Positions 23,869-34,615 of a DNA stretch of 64,000 nt are shown one piece after another. The stretch spans positions 1,550,001-1,614,000 of the forward strand of contig VNWV01000004.1 in NCBI GenBank assembly GCA_009801085.1, in the 5' to 3' direction. Source of the stretch: Lasiodiplodia sp. COLG20 (lineage: Eukaryota > Ascomycota > Dothideomycetes > Botryosphaeriales > Botryosphaeriaceae). Made by a program: the position numbers and the translations under genes. How positions within the stretch are numbered: the stretch's first letter is position 1; every line of letters begins with the position of its first letter. The notes under the pieces are model-generated. The model was not told the origin of the DNA. It was given only the letters and a program-made list of their open reading frames with translations, and searched no databases.

Positions 23869-24675
23869 ATGATGTCTTTCAGCGCAGCGCGCTTCGCCAT
23901 CTCACTGCTTCCGCTGTTTGCCGCTGCAGCCCGCGCCGTGTCTCTCTCCGACTTCACGCCCCGCGTCGACGGCCTGTCGGACAAGTGCAGCACCGTCTAC
24001 AACCGCGAAATCAAGGACTGCACCGCCGATGACCTCCAGACCGGCGAGAACTGTTCCGTGGCATGCATCAGCGGCCTGCTGACCATCGCGTCGCAAGTCA
24101 AGTCGTACTGCGCCGACGACGATGTCGCCGAGACGTCCATCATCGGCGTCTTCCTGCTGGGAAAGGGCCCCGAGACGCTCTGCTCCAACATCGCCGCCAC
24201 CACCATCGGCAGCGGCGGCCACTCGTCTACCACCTCGACGTCGCACAGCAGTACCGAGAAGACCACCAGCACCCGGGAGACGTCGACTGAGGCCACCACT
24301 ACTGAGCCCGGCACCACCATCATAGCGGGCACCAGCACGACCGCAGAGGCAACCACGACCACGGCTGCGTCAACCACCTCGACGACTGCGTCTTCGACAG
24401 ACGACACGTCAACCTCGGCGGCCGAGACCACGACGGCAGCAGCGGCAACCACGACGGCAGCAGACTCAAGCTCGGAAAGCTCGGAGGCAGCGACGAGTAC
24501 CTCTTCGGCGGCGGCATCGACGTCCTCCGGCGCGACGGATCCGGAATCCATCAACGGCGGCAGCGGAGGCGGAAGCCCGTTCGACCTGCCTCTCGGCAGC
24601 GCCTCTCCCCGGGCATGTCTCTCTGGCGCGGCAATGGGCGCGTGGGCACTACTTTTGGTTCTCTTTTTCTCATGA
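23869..24675 (+). CDS. GPI-anchored serine/threonine-rich wall protein
   Basis: A 268-residue intronless gene for a cell-surface protein. It has a signal peptide (hydrophobic ARFAISLLPLFAAAARAVS), then a compact domain of about 90 residues with six cysteines (KCS, DCT, NCS, ACI, YCA, LCS). A 140-residue Ser/Thr/Ala stalk made of imperfect TTAA/TSTA repeats follows. The end is a GPI-attachment signal: small residues (SGGGSPF...ASP) before a hydrophobic tail ending WALLLVLFFS. The six-cysteine head is not CFEM, which has eight; I do not recognise a named domain. The stalk is probably heavily O-mannosylated. Role in adhesion or wall structure is inferred from architecture only. Confidence 0.85.
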   Translation: MMSFSAARFAISLLPLFAAAARAVSLSDFTPRVDGLSDKCSTVYNREIKDCTADDLQTGENCSVACISGLLTIASQVKSYCADDDVAETSIIGVFLLGKGPETLCSNIAATTIGSGGHSSTTSTSHSSTEKTTSTRETSTEATTTEPGTTIIAGTSTTAEATTTTAASTTSTTASSTDDTSTSAAETTTAAAATTTAADSSSESSEAATSTSSAAASTSSGATDPESINGGSGGGSPFDLPLGSASPRACLSGAAMGAWALLLVLFFS

Positions 24676-27242
24676 TGTGGGGATCGGTGATTACCCTGTC
24701 GTGTGGAAAAAATAACTTCTTTTCTCCCGATTGTTTTTGATACCAATCTTTGTTTTTTTTTTGTCGGCGCTTTTTTAATGCCAATGCTGCGCAAAGGAAA
24801 ACATTTTGCGCAGCAACACCCCACCCTAGAGCGATTATGGATCGCCTTCTTTTCAAACGACGGCTGGCTATTTTCCGTCGAGGCACACGCATGATACCTT
24901 CATGGGGGGCTAAAAGCATACAACAATGCACCTGAGCGAGGCTAATCCGCTTTGGGGAAAAGAGGCGACTCTTGGATAGTGAAGGAAGGATGCAATTGTA
25001 TAGAATCCGGGGCAGAGGCGAACGGTACGGGGGTTTCGGAAAGCAATGGAGACACTGGCGGCGGCTGCTTGGCGGCCTGCGTAATGGTTGGATGGTGTTA
25101 AGGACCAAACGATCTGCATGATACCGAACTTTATGAGGATTAAATGAAAGGCTTGACTTGATGCAAAGACCTTCAATTTTTGCGAGAATTTGTTGACTTG
25201 AGTGTTAGGCTAAAAAGCCGCTTTGCTTGCTTGCCTCACCGGCTGCGATGCCTTCCGAGCCAAAGCCGTGACGAATGTGAAATCCGGTGGCTTGGACAAA
25301 TGGCCGTCCCCGCCGCCACCGCTAACGTCATCGATGGAGATGTCGCTGTTGAGCCTCTCACATCCTACGCCAAGTGTTCCAGTTACATTGCGATTCTCAC
25401 TCACAAGAGCAAATGACTCAAGGTTGCGCAGCGGCCGGTTGTGGAACGGGGCGTCGGTAGAGCTTGCGCATGGACCTGGGGCAGGGCTGATCAGGCACTG
25501 CAAACATCGATTGACATTTCCTTCCCCAAGGACCAGATCAAGTGCGGTGGTACGACAAAAGGTTAAAAGTATAATTGCACCAACCTGCGGTATCACAAGC
25601 ACAACAGCATGTGTAGTATCATGTGAGAAGTACAAGCGTCCATTCCGTGGTCAGCTGCTGGTTTCAAAAGATTTCCCGGAAGTTCTTTCCTCAATGAAGA
25701 CGTATTTGGCGAGGTACATCCGGAGGCTGATTGAGAAGGACCAAATGTGATGATCAGTCCTACTAAAAGGTAAAGCTAATAACTCGAAGCAAATGAAGCA
25801 AGCAGCTGTCCAGCTCGGCGAAGAGAACTCATAGGGCAGAAGGACCGTGCGCACGGTGACGACGGTTGGAGTGCATTGGCTGATCGGCGGCTGAGGCTTG
25901 CGCTGGGACCAGAACCATCTCTCCGCGGCCTGGGGCGTGTTCAATCAAGCTCACGTCGAAAGCTATAGCTGGAACTTAGCAGGAGACAGAAGCTTCCTCA
26001 GGTGAAGTATACTTAAATCTTCTACATCTCTCTGCGACTACAACATCAGAGACAGCTATTTCGAAAGATTATATTCAACTTTCTCACCGCTCTCGGCATG
26101 AATACGAATGAAAAAAGAATTTGCGGCTTTTATAGACCACTTACGCATCCTCTATGGCTGCCTAAACCTTTTCATAATGCGCAGATGCTCGTTATCGAGG
26201 GGGCTGTGTCTGCTGCGGACAAGTCCCTCCTTATCGATTAGGACATATAACCGCATTAGGCTTAGCTTAGGCTTGCTGGCAGTGGGTATGTATACACGTC
26301 CACTCACCGCATTCGCTAATCGATTCCTCTTCACATCCAATACCTTTACGATCTGCTCGACGAGATGAAGTAGCGTTTGATAATCTGAAGCCTCGCTCGG
26401 TCTCCATCTGAGGCTTTGCACTTACGCAATGAAACACGGCTGTTACTGGCTATCATCTAGTCAGAAGACCTTACCAGTGGCATATGCAAGCGAGTCATCA
26501 TGGATCCATTCTACGGCCCGTTGCGAGCGTCCCGAGATTTGGCGCCGAAGATCATTTCCCGGAAAAGATTGCTGCCTTCAGCTGCGACTGACAAGTGTTC
26601 ACCTTAAGCCGTCTCCAGATGAACTGTTGAAATGAAAAGAAGCCTGCGCTGCTTACGTATGGCATATGCATGTGGGAAGAGAGGCACTTCCTTACCTGTT
26701 TTGCCCCTTCTGAATGTTTGAATTTACCATTAGCATACAGGAAATCTTAAAAGACTTGTCTACCGGTATTGTGCTGCTTCCCGCCCCGCTCTTCTCTGCT
26801 CGTATTTTCCCACCCAACGCGCGCGGGAAAGGTGGGGTCACACCGACTTCAGCCGCATTTCAATCACAATAGGGTCTCAAGACTTTCGCACACGGCTGTG
26901 GGCTGTGTCACACAAGGTAGGCGCAGGCAATAACATTGGCTGCTCTTATGCCTCATTTATCTTGATCTGACAGCTAGTTATACAGCCTTGCGTCTCCAGC
27001 CAGAGAAGCCTTGCGCTATCGGACGTATCACTGAAAAAATCATATAGATGAACAGACAAACATGAGCCAGACTTGCCTTTTTCCAATGCAAACTGCGCGT
27101 GAGAAGGAGGCTGAGCTGGCATACGCCCCACATCGCGGTTTTCTCCGTTCTCCTTCCGCAACGCAAATATTTCCCCCCAGCAGAAAACTACGTAGTTCTA
27201 TCCTTTCCTCACTTCTCTCTTTCCCTTTTCCGCATTTTCACA
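24676..27242. other. 2.6-kb gap upstream of the cell-death locus
   Basis: No supportable gene. Several 80-140-codon frames exist (for example 25210-25635 and 26152-26421, minus strand), but none starts convincingly, resembles a family, or extends by splicing. The last 200 bp form the promoter of the HeLo gene. Confidence 0.45.
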
Positions 27243-28091
27243 ATGGATTTCGCCACTGGAACCGTCAACCTTTTCAATGTTGCTCTAGATTTCTTTGAAC
27301 GCATCCAACTCGCACGAGACTTCCAGAAAGATTTCGCAATCCATCAAATCAAGCTCGATATTATCCAACTCCGCCTATCACGCTGGGGCGAGGTTACCGC
27401 GATTAACAAACAAAGTCAAAATGCTCAGACGACGAGTAATTGCTCCGATCTGGACTGGCAGGCGGCAAGAATCCTTGAGCAAATCCGAGACACGTACGAG
27501 AAGGCACAGGAGGATGCCAGCGGCATGAGACCGGGGAGCAACGCGATCGAGGAAGCGCCACTCGACCCCGAGACCCACATGAATGATCGGCTCAAGCGTC
27601 TACGCACAAAGCTTCGCCACTGTCTAAGGAAATCAACGTCCGATGCAGCCCAACTCGGTCATCGCATCAAATGGGCCTTTTACAAGAAGAGCCACTTCGA
27701 GGGGTTCGTCGAGGACATTTCAGCGCTCCTTGACGCGCTCGAGCAGCTCCTCCCCGAAGATGCCAGGAAACAGCTGCAAGAGCTCAGCAAGGAAGAATGC
27801 GCAGATCTCGGCAAGCCGGCTCTCGAGACACTCCGAGATGTCGTCGAGGACTGCGATCCATGGATGAAGCTCGCCGTGAGCGAGGAGCTCAGCAAGGGCT
27901 CTTATGCTGGAGTCAAGTTCGTGAATAAGGGGACCAACTACGGTCAGCAATCGACAATTCACAATGGCTCGGTGGAGATCAATGGTGCCTCCTACGGGAA
28001 GCAAAATAGAATCGTCAACAATTGGGCAAAGGCGGTTAGACAGGGTGGAGATCGACATTTTCAACCTGCAGGGTTACCCATTAGCAACTGA
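27243..28091 (+). CDS. HeLo-domain protein with C-terminal amyloid-like motif repeats (HET-S type)
   Basis: Single-exon gene, 282 residues. Residues 1 to about 218 match the HeLo domain of Podospora HET-s/HET-S: LFNVALDFFERIQLA near the N-terminus, LRLSRWGEVTAIN at about 42-54, and KWAFYKKSHFEGFVEDISALLDALEQLLPE in the last helices. In this family the domain is a cell-death executioner whose N-terminal hydrophobic segment inserts in the plasma membrane once the C-terminal segment becomes amyloid. Residues 224-261 hold two 18-residue-spaced copies of a motif, GTNYGQQSTIHNG (230-242) and GASYGKQNRIVNN (248-260). The first copy is nearly the same as the N-terminal motif of the NLR encoded 1.15 kb downstream. 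The start is the ATG before DFATG; the frame upstream has no other ATG. Whether the short N-terminus is lytic is untested. Confidence 0.9.
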   Translation: MDFATGTVNLFNVALDFFERIQLARDFQKDFAIHQIKLDIIQLRLSRWGEVTAINKQSQNAQTTSNCSDLDWQAARILEQIRDTYEKAQEDASGMRPGSNAIEEAPLDPETHMNDRLKRLRTKLRHCLRKSTSDAAQLGHRIKWAFYKKSHFEGFVEDISALLDALEQLLPEDARKQLQELSKEECADLGKPALETLRDVVEDCDPWMKLAVSEELSKGSYAGVKFVNKGTNYGQQSTIHNGSVEINGASYGKQNRIVNNWAKAVRQGGDRHFQPAGLPISN

Positions 28092-29240
28092 TACGCTGCT
28101 GTAGCTAGAGCCCCTCATTGGGGGTCTTGCTTGGGGGTTACATGATTCGTTGAATACATATTACTGTCTTTCTTTTGACTTCCTGTTGCCTGCAGATCGA
28201 TCCATGTGCGTGACAATTCATCTTAGTTGCGTGCTTGTGGGTGCAGACATTGGGGTGCACGACCTTATGCAGAGAGTCCACCTGATAGCACAGAACCCTG
28301 TATCATAGCGAGCCAGGTCAGCGCAGCACCACACGGCCACTACAGAGCCGCAGGGAGCGGTGGGGCGAGACGGGACGGACAGGGTATGCTCTCGTAATGC
28401 CGGGGCGACGGGCGCGAGCGTGCGAGGTTCCCTATCTAAGTCCCATGCTACGGAGTGGATCCACGACAGACTTGAGCGGAGGGCAAGGCTGTGATAGCCG
28501 TTTATCTCAATGAGTTGCTGAGCCAGCAAGCCTTTGGAGCGGTGCCCGGCCTTCTCGTGTAGCTTGCTGATTGGTGTTGTTTGGTGTGGGTATTCCCTGG
28601 ACGTCATTCAGCCTTGCCATCGTTTACTTTTGCTATTCTGGTCAAGGCAGCAACAACTGGGCCAAGGGCCTGTCCCATGGCTCTCTGACTCTGCTTACCT
28701 TCAGTGAGACAAAGCGAATTGTCACACCCATAATCTACTCTCCCACTTAAGCTTATAGCACAGAAACTGAGCGTCCTTATTTCTTGTGCGACATGGAGTA
28801 ATACTAAGAATTTGGTCAATTGGTTCTGTGGAAATGAGATGGTCGACAAGCCTTGCTGTTATCGCGCTGTGGGGAAGGATGTCGTATCAAGTAGCCGTAA
28901 GTGGGCTGATTGTGTAACCTCACCCCTATCAGGCCTCACTGAAGCCTCGCCTACTTGCTTCAACGCGCACACGTACGACACGGTGGACCGCCGGTTGATT
29001 ACTGTCGGCACGATTCTGCCGCACGCCCACTCGAAGATCGTGGACCCTTTGGTGGGTCTGCTGCCTGTTCATTTTCTGGGAAACTCAATGATAGATCCAC
29101 CTTTCGGCTTCGATTCCGGGACGTGGGTAGTCACAGTCAGATTTCTCGCCTGGTCAAGTAGTGCCCCTGCCGAAAAGCCACGTCGGTTACTGAACCAGTT
29201 CTGACTGTACTTATCTATAAAAATCAGCAGCTCGGTCAAC
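28092..29240. other. spacer between the HeLo gene and the NLR gene
   Basis: About 1.15 kb without a recognised gene on either strand. It carries the HeLo 3' flank, including a small hairpin CCCCTCATTGGGG just after the stop, and the NLR promoter. Confidence 0.5.
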
Positions 29241-32200
29241 ATGGATTCAGTTCCACACAACGCAAAAATGGCCGAGCATAGCTCATCTGTGGTGGCATTT
29301 GCCACTACTGGTGACAATTATGGCTACCAAACCACAATCCACAATGGAAATACGACGATCAGTATGTCTATGCTGCTTAAATATTTCATTGTCGCCGCAA
29401 TACTAAGAATCTCTAACAGATATTTCCGACTCGAAGCCTCCAAAATCGCCCAAGCAAATCGCCGAAGTGCCGCATAAACGGAATCAAAGGAGAAGGATGA
29501 AGTATGAGGGAACTTGCGATTGGTTGCTTGAAAAAGATGAGTTCAAGGCATGGATCGATGAAGCAAACAATCGCTCGGCCCTGTGGCTTCAGGGAAAGCG
29601 TATGCTCACGGAAATTCGCGTTTCTCAGATGTGACTCGGTGCTGACATCCTCGCAGTTGGATGCGGAAAGTCAATGTTACTGCATGTAACTCCTGTCCCT
29701 TCATTATTTCCTTTCCATCACTCCAGTAATGACTCACATGTTTTAAAGAAAAACTAACTTTAATTCAATGTAGGTCCCGAGTGATTGACTGGATTGATGA
29801 CTTTGGCAAGAAACGTCCAACCCACCTTCTCTACTTCTACATTGGTTTTGAAAACGAACAACCGAAATTTATGCAAAATCTGCTGTCAGTCTTCTGGGAC
29901 CAGATTAGCGTGGAAGAGTTGCCCGAGATGTTGAAAAAGGGCATCGGAAAACGGCCCTTCGAGGAGGATCAGCGTTCGTTGTTCGACTTTTTAGCCGAAA
30001 CCGAGTGCCCAGTGTACATTGTTGTCGATGCGTTGGACCGGCTGAACAACAAGAATCGGACTCTGCTATTGAAATCCTTTAACCGTCTTCTCACTCAAAG
30101 TCAAACCAGTCAAGGTAAATCTCGGGTTTCGCTGCTTGTGAGTTCCCGTGATTACCAAGGCCTCCAGGAATTGCAGGCGCACAAACCCCTTCACATCAAG
30201 ATGGAGCCCAAGGACAATGCCGATGATATTCGAGTGTACTTGGAGAAGAAGCTCGGAACAAATCTCCTTTGTGGAAGGCCTGACCGGGAGAGGGAAATTG
30301 CAAAGAATCAAGCCCTCAGCAAGTTGACAGAAAACGCATCTGGGATGTACGTTTGCTGATTGTCTCCCTTCCTTGCAACAGCTAACGTGTGATAAAAAAC
30401 CAGGTTCCTTTGGGCCAAGCTACAGGCCCTGAATATCTGCTTGAACACAACAAAGGCTGGTGTGTTGGATGACCTTGACAACCTCACTTTGCCGAAAGAC
30501 ATAAAACAGATGTACAAAAAGATTGCCAAAGGGTTTGAGCATGATGATGAAACCAATCCTGGACAACAGACAACGGAGAAAGACGATGGAACCAATCCTG
30601 GACAACAGACAACGGAGAAAGACAAGGAGATCGCCAGACGAACTACAGCTCTACTCTCACATGCAACGCGATCAATTCCTCGACGAGCTTTGGTAGTAGG
30701 TGTTGCGCTCGAGACAAACGACGGGAATCCTAACGGAGCTTTTGCCACAGAGCTGGAAACCTACCCGTCGATTATTATCCGGGCGTGCAAACACCTGGTG
30801 GAGTTAGACGAAGAGCTCGGGGTATTCCAGTTCTGTCACGCGTCTGTCTACGACTTTTTCAGAGAGTTTGAGCCACAGAAAACTCATTTCCGCGTTGCAA
30901 AACTCAGCTTATCACACTTGTGCTCATCGAAATTCTCGAGAGGACCGTTTGAAGATGCTTATTGGTTCAATCCTGGGCCTCTCGAGCCTTTCTTGCAACT
31001 CTATCCGTTCCTGGAATTTGCTTCCTGTCACTGGGCCTACAGAACGACAGAGAGTACCGTGAAAGATCAAAAGCAGCTCAAAGACCGCATATTCGAGCTT
31101 TGCAAGAAGCCTAAAAACATGCACCTGTCCTTTCAGGTATACTTGTTTACCCTGGGACGATCCTTGACGGCTGGGATATGCCATGCGCACATACTCAGTC
31201 ACTTTAGTCTTGTCCAATTCTTCGATGATTTTCACAAAAAGGGCTGGCTGGATCCACGAAGGCGTGATGGTGACGGCTTAACGGCGATGCACTGGGCCAT
31301 CAGAAGCGAGACCGAGACAACCGATGAAAAGTGTAAGACCGAGACAATTGATGAAGAGAATGAGACCGGAGCAATCGATGAAGAGAGTGAATCCGAGACA
31401 ATCAACGAAGAGAGTGAGATCGGACACACAGCTCCTGTGTTGGAAAAACTCATCGAGTACGGAGGGCGGAAAGACGCCCAGGACAACAAGGGACGCACTC
31501 CTCTCTACTACGCTTCTCGGTATGGAAAACTGGACGCGGTGAAGTTACTCCGGAAGAAAAGGGCGAAAGTGGATCTTCGGAGCAAACGATACGGATCGGC
31601 CTTATTGGTGGCCTGCTACAACCACCACGGGAAAATCATCAAGGAACTTCTCAAAGCCGGCGCCGGCGTGAACTTGAATAGTACCTTTGGAACTCCTCTT
31701 CACGCGATTGCCTCAATTGGTTGTAGAAAGTGCGCCGGATTGTTACTCACGAAGCGAAGATTCTTGGGGTCGCTTCGTCTAGACGTTTACGGAGGCTACT
31801 TCGGAACAGCTCTTCATGCGGCAGCGTACAATGGCCATCCTGGAGTTGTAAAATTGCTTCTAGAGAAGGGCTCTGATGTCGGCAAAATGAGCGAAACCCT
31901 TGGAAGCACCCTAACTGCGGCAGCAGCAGGGTGCTATGAATCGTGGGATCCGACCCGTTTCGTGAAGGTTTTCAGACTGCTGTTTGAATACGGAGTGGAT
32001 GTTAACGCACAAGGTGGAGTCCACGGGACGGCCCTTCACGCCGCGGCAACTTTCGGTCACGAGATTCTTGTCAAACTGCTCTTAGACCAGAATGCAGACG
32101 TCACAGCGGCGGGGCGGATGGGAACTGCATACATTGCTGCCAAAGATGGAGGCTATGACAAGATCATGAAGCTGCTGGTTCAGAAAGACCCAAATGTCGC

Positions 32201-33923
32201 TAATGCGGATGGAAATGCGTACAACCGCCCCTTTGCCTCAGATGGACCAGACGAGAGTGTTGAGACGCCGCTTCATCAGTGCTGGGTCCGACTGTTCAAG
32301 TTTGCGGTGGCAACAAATGATCGTCTCCGAATCGTGTCGATGCTATCGGCCGGCATTAAGGTCTTCGAGCGATCCATTAAAGAGGACCAGAACAACGTCG
32401 TTGCGGGGATGGCGTCTGTTGGAGAAGCCATATTCGAGGCTGTAATATCTCTGGCCACTGAAGGACAAGCGAGTGAAAGAGAAAGACCATCCAAGGATGT
32501 GATCCACGCCATTTCAAACATGCTTCGCTCAGTCAAGAAAGATCTGAGATGGAAGCTTATGTTGCTGTGTGGAGGGTTTGGCTTGAACATGGTCATTGAA
32601 GCGGACCAGAACCAAGTTTCCGATCAGCCAAGACTACCTCTGCGCACAGACTCTACATACGAACAGGATAGTCTGGAAGGAAGTCATCCATATATCCTTG
32701 ATCAGCTTACCCAAGCTGCAGTGGCTATACTGGAATGCGCTTTGGTCAACGACAATCGCGGGGCCGTCACCGTGCTTGCCAACATCTGGACCCGGGCTTT
32801 GTACAAAGTCATGTCACGCGGCGAGTTTGGCAAGAAGATGTTGGAAGTCCTAGTCCAGAATCGCGCAGCTCAGCTCAAGAAAATCATGATCGATGATAAC
32901 TTAGAGCCCCAGAAGAGACTCGAGCAAGCTAAAACATTGGCCCACGTTGGGGTAGAACTACTTGTCACGGCGCTGAGACGAGGCCGAGACAATGAGGCAT
33001 ATAAGCTCTTGGCTAGTAGTCTAGCAAAGCTCTGGGTCTCGTCGCTGGAAGATGTTTTGAATCTGGATGGAAGACGCCAGGCTGAGGTCCGACAATTGGT
33101 TGAGACGTTGGCGCAGAAATTCCAGGCTGCAGTGGATCATACCGACAAGGAGAGCGTCTACAATATTGCAGACGCTGCCATTGAAATACTGAAAACAACA
33201 GCTCTGAGCCGCAGCGAAGCTCTCATGGAGGTTTTATCCACAATGTGGGCAGACAAGTGGGCGACTGCGATGGAAAGAAAAGTACTCAAGTCCCAAATCG
33301 ACCGGTTGATCGAAGTTAGAGCGAAAGAGTACAGGGAATTCATCAACAGAGAAAAGCGAGACGAGGCTCTGGGATTAGCTGCTGTATCCATGGGGCTCCT
33401 CAATGCAGCAATTTCCAAGGGCTTTGAAGCAATGTCCCAAACGCTCATAAGAACAATCACCGCAGACCTTGAATGGACCATCGACACTACAACCGTTTTG
33501 CAATCGCAACCACTGGATCTCATGGCCTTTTTAGACTCATTTGCGAAGATCATAACTGTGGCTAGAAGGGAGAGCCGTCTCACAAACTTGGACGGCATGA
33601 TGAAGGCAGTTTTAAGAGTCTTCCAAAGTTTTCCAAGGTCTATCTCAGAGACTCTAAATGATTTCATGGGTCAGCGTGTTCGGACGTCCCAACAACAGGA
33701 TGAGCCTGAAATTCAGGCTGAACATGTGGACCCAGGGCTTGAATTACGGCTAGAGCAAAGCTCCATAGCGGTCGCCACCCTTCTTCACATGGCGTTGCAG
33801 GGCGGTACTGTGCCGGCAGCATTGACGAATATGGGAATTGTCCTGCTTGGTGAGATCAGGAAGAAAGGGAATACTGGGCAAGACACAGAGGTTATTCGGT
33901 TTCTCGAGGAGCAGGAACAATAA
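29241..33923 (+). CDS. NACHT-ankyrin NLR with N-terminal amyloid-like motif
   Basis: Exons 29241-29361, 29420-29599, 29657-29681, 29774-30346 and 30404-33923 join to 1,472 residues. Residues 18-40 carry the motif VxFxxxGDNYGYQTTIHNGNTTI, shared with the HeLo protein; no other effector domain precedes the NACHT. A linker with CDWLLEKDEFKAWID leads to Walker A GKLGCGKS (99-106), split by intron 2, and Walker B YIVVDALDRL (about 190-199). HASVYDFF marks the usual NACHT C-terminal winged-helix region. Ankyrin repeats span about 585-895 (GTALHAAAYNGHPGVVKLLLEKG type). The last 570 residues are helical and unrecognised. Intron 3 appears to use a GC donor (TTACT|GCATGT), which restores GKSMLLSRVI; a GT donor six bases upstream would also keep frame but delete two residues. 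Two in-frame minisatellites are present. Proposed role: ligand sensing and templating of the HeLo executioner. Confidence 0.88.
29292..29361 (+). other. NLR copy of the shared amyloid-like motif (coding)
   Basis: Encodes VVAFATTGDNYGYQ then TTIHNGNTTI at the end of exon 1. Against HeLo residues 224-246 it is identical at 13 of 23 positions, including the core NYGxQxTIHNG. The intron immediately after it isolates the motif as an exon unit. Confidence 0.8.
30549..30626 (+). repeat. in-frame 39-bp tandem duplication in the NLR
   Basis: Two adjacent 13-codon units, (E/G)TNPGQQTTEKD(D/K), at 30549-30587 and 30588-30626, nearly identical in DNA. They insert a hydrophilic loop at about residues 349-374, between the NACHT core and the winged-helix region. 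Confidence 0.9.
31311..31418 (+). repeat. in-frame 27-bp minisatellite, four units, in the NLR
   Basis: Four 9-codon units (TETTDEKCK, TETIDEENE, TGAIDEESE, SETINEESE) at 31311, 31338, 31365 and 31392. They form an acidic insertion at about residues 603-638, between the two helices of the first ankyrin repeat. Confidence 0.92.
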
Positions 33924-34615
33924 ACAGGCCACTGGTACGACAGCCTGAGCTTTTAGCAGATAGTTTATGCTTGTCACGCGCTATGGTCATTGGTGTGACC
34001 CCGAGTGCTTCTGTACAGAATTGGAAGCCAAACACAAGAAATTGACTCAATGAAATCATAATGAGCCCCCGCATATCAGTTAAGCCTTACATGCTATCGT
34101 GATTATACATTCATCTCCTTGAGAATCTGTTCTTATCAGATAAACTGCTTTAAATACCCGGTAGCCTCTTGGAGAGTGTAACGACTTTTCTGGTTAGGGG
34201 GGGAGGTAGGTGGAATGAAGGAGGTTAGTGTGTCGAAGATGCTAAATTGACCAATCAAATACAGCGGGATAGCGGAGACAAAGGGATTAGATAAGGAATT
34301 GCCTAGTACGTAGTAGGCTACTTGACACGGCAATATTCCTACGGCGATATTTAGGGCGGATAAATTTCAACCCCGCACAAGAGCGCTCCGACATAAGCTT
34401 CAACTCCTTACCTAAGGGGGATGCAAACCTTCTTGCGAACCGGTCTTCCAAAGGACAACGCCGGGTAAGACTGAGGCGAGGATCTCTGCTTACATATGGG
34501 GTAGTAATCCCAGCTCTCCATCCTCGGTATCTTGTACCCCTCGGTACCTGCTCAATTTTTTTTTCGTCGTTTCTGCTACTCGTTCGATATCCTCTCGGAT
34601 TGCGCGTAATCAGCT
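33924..34615. other. intergenic region before the HET gene
   Basis: About 690 bp with no coding evidence; a G-rich tract lies at about 34,195-34,210. It holds the NLR 3' flank and the HET promoter, ending in a poly-T run and ATTTTTTTTTCG shortly before the start. Confidence 0.5.

Noticed and set aside
25210..25944. Two neighbouring minus-strand frames (141 and 97 codons)
   Set aside because: No convincing joining intron and no recognisable domain or signal peptide.
26152..26421. 89-codon minus-strand frame that looks protein-like
   Set aside because: It starts at GTG directly after an in-frame stop, has no splice extension and no family resemblance I can name; it could be a fossil fragment but cannot be supported.
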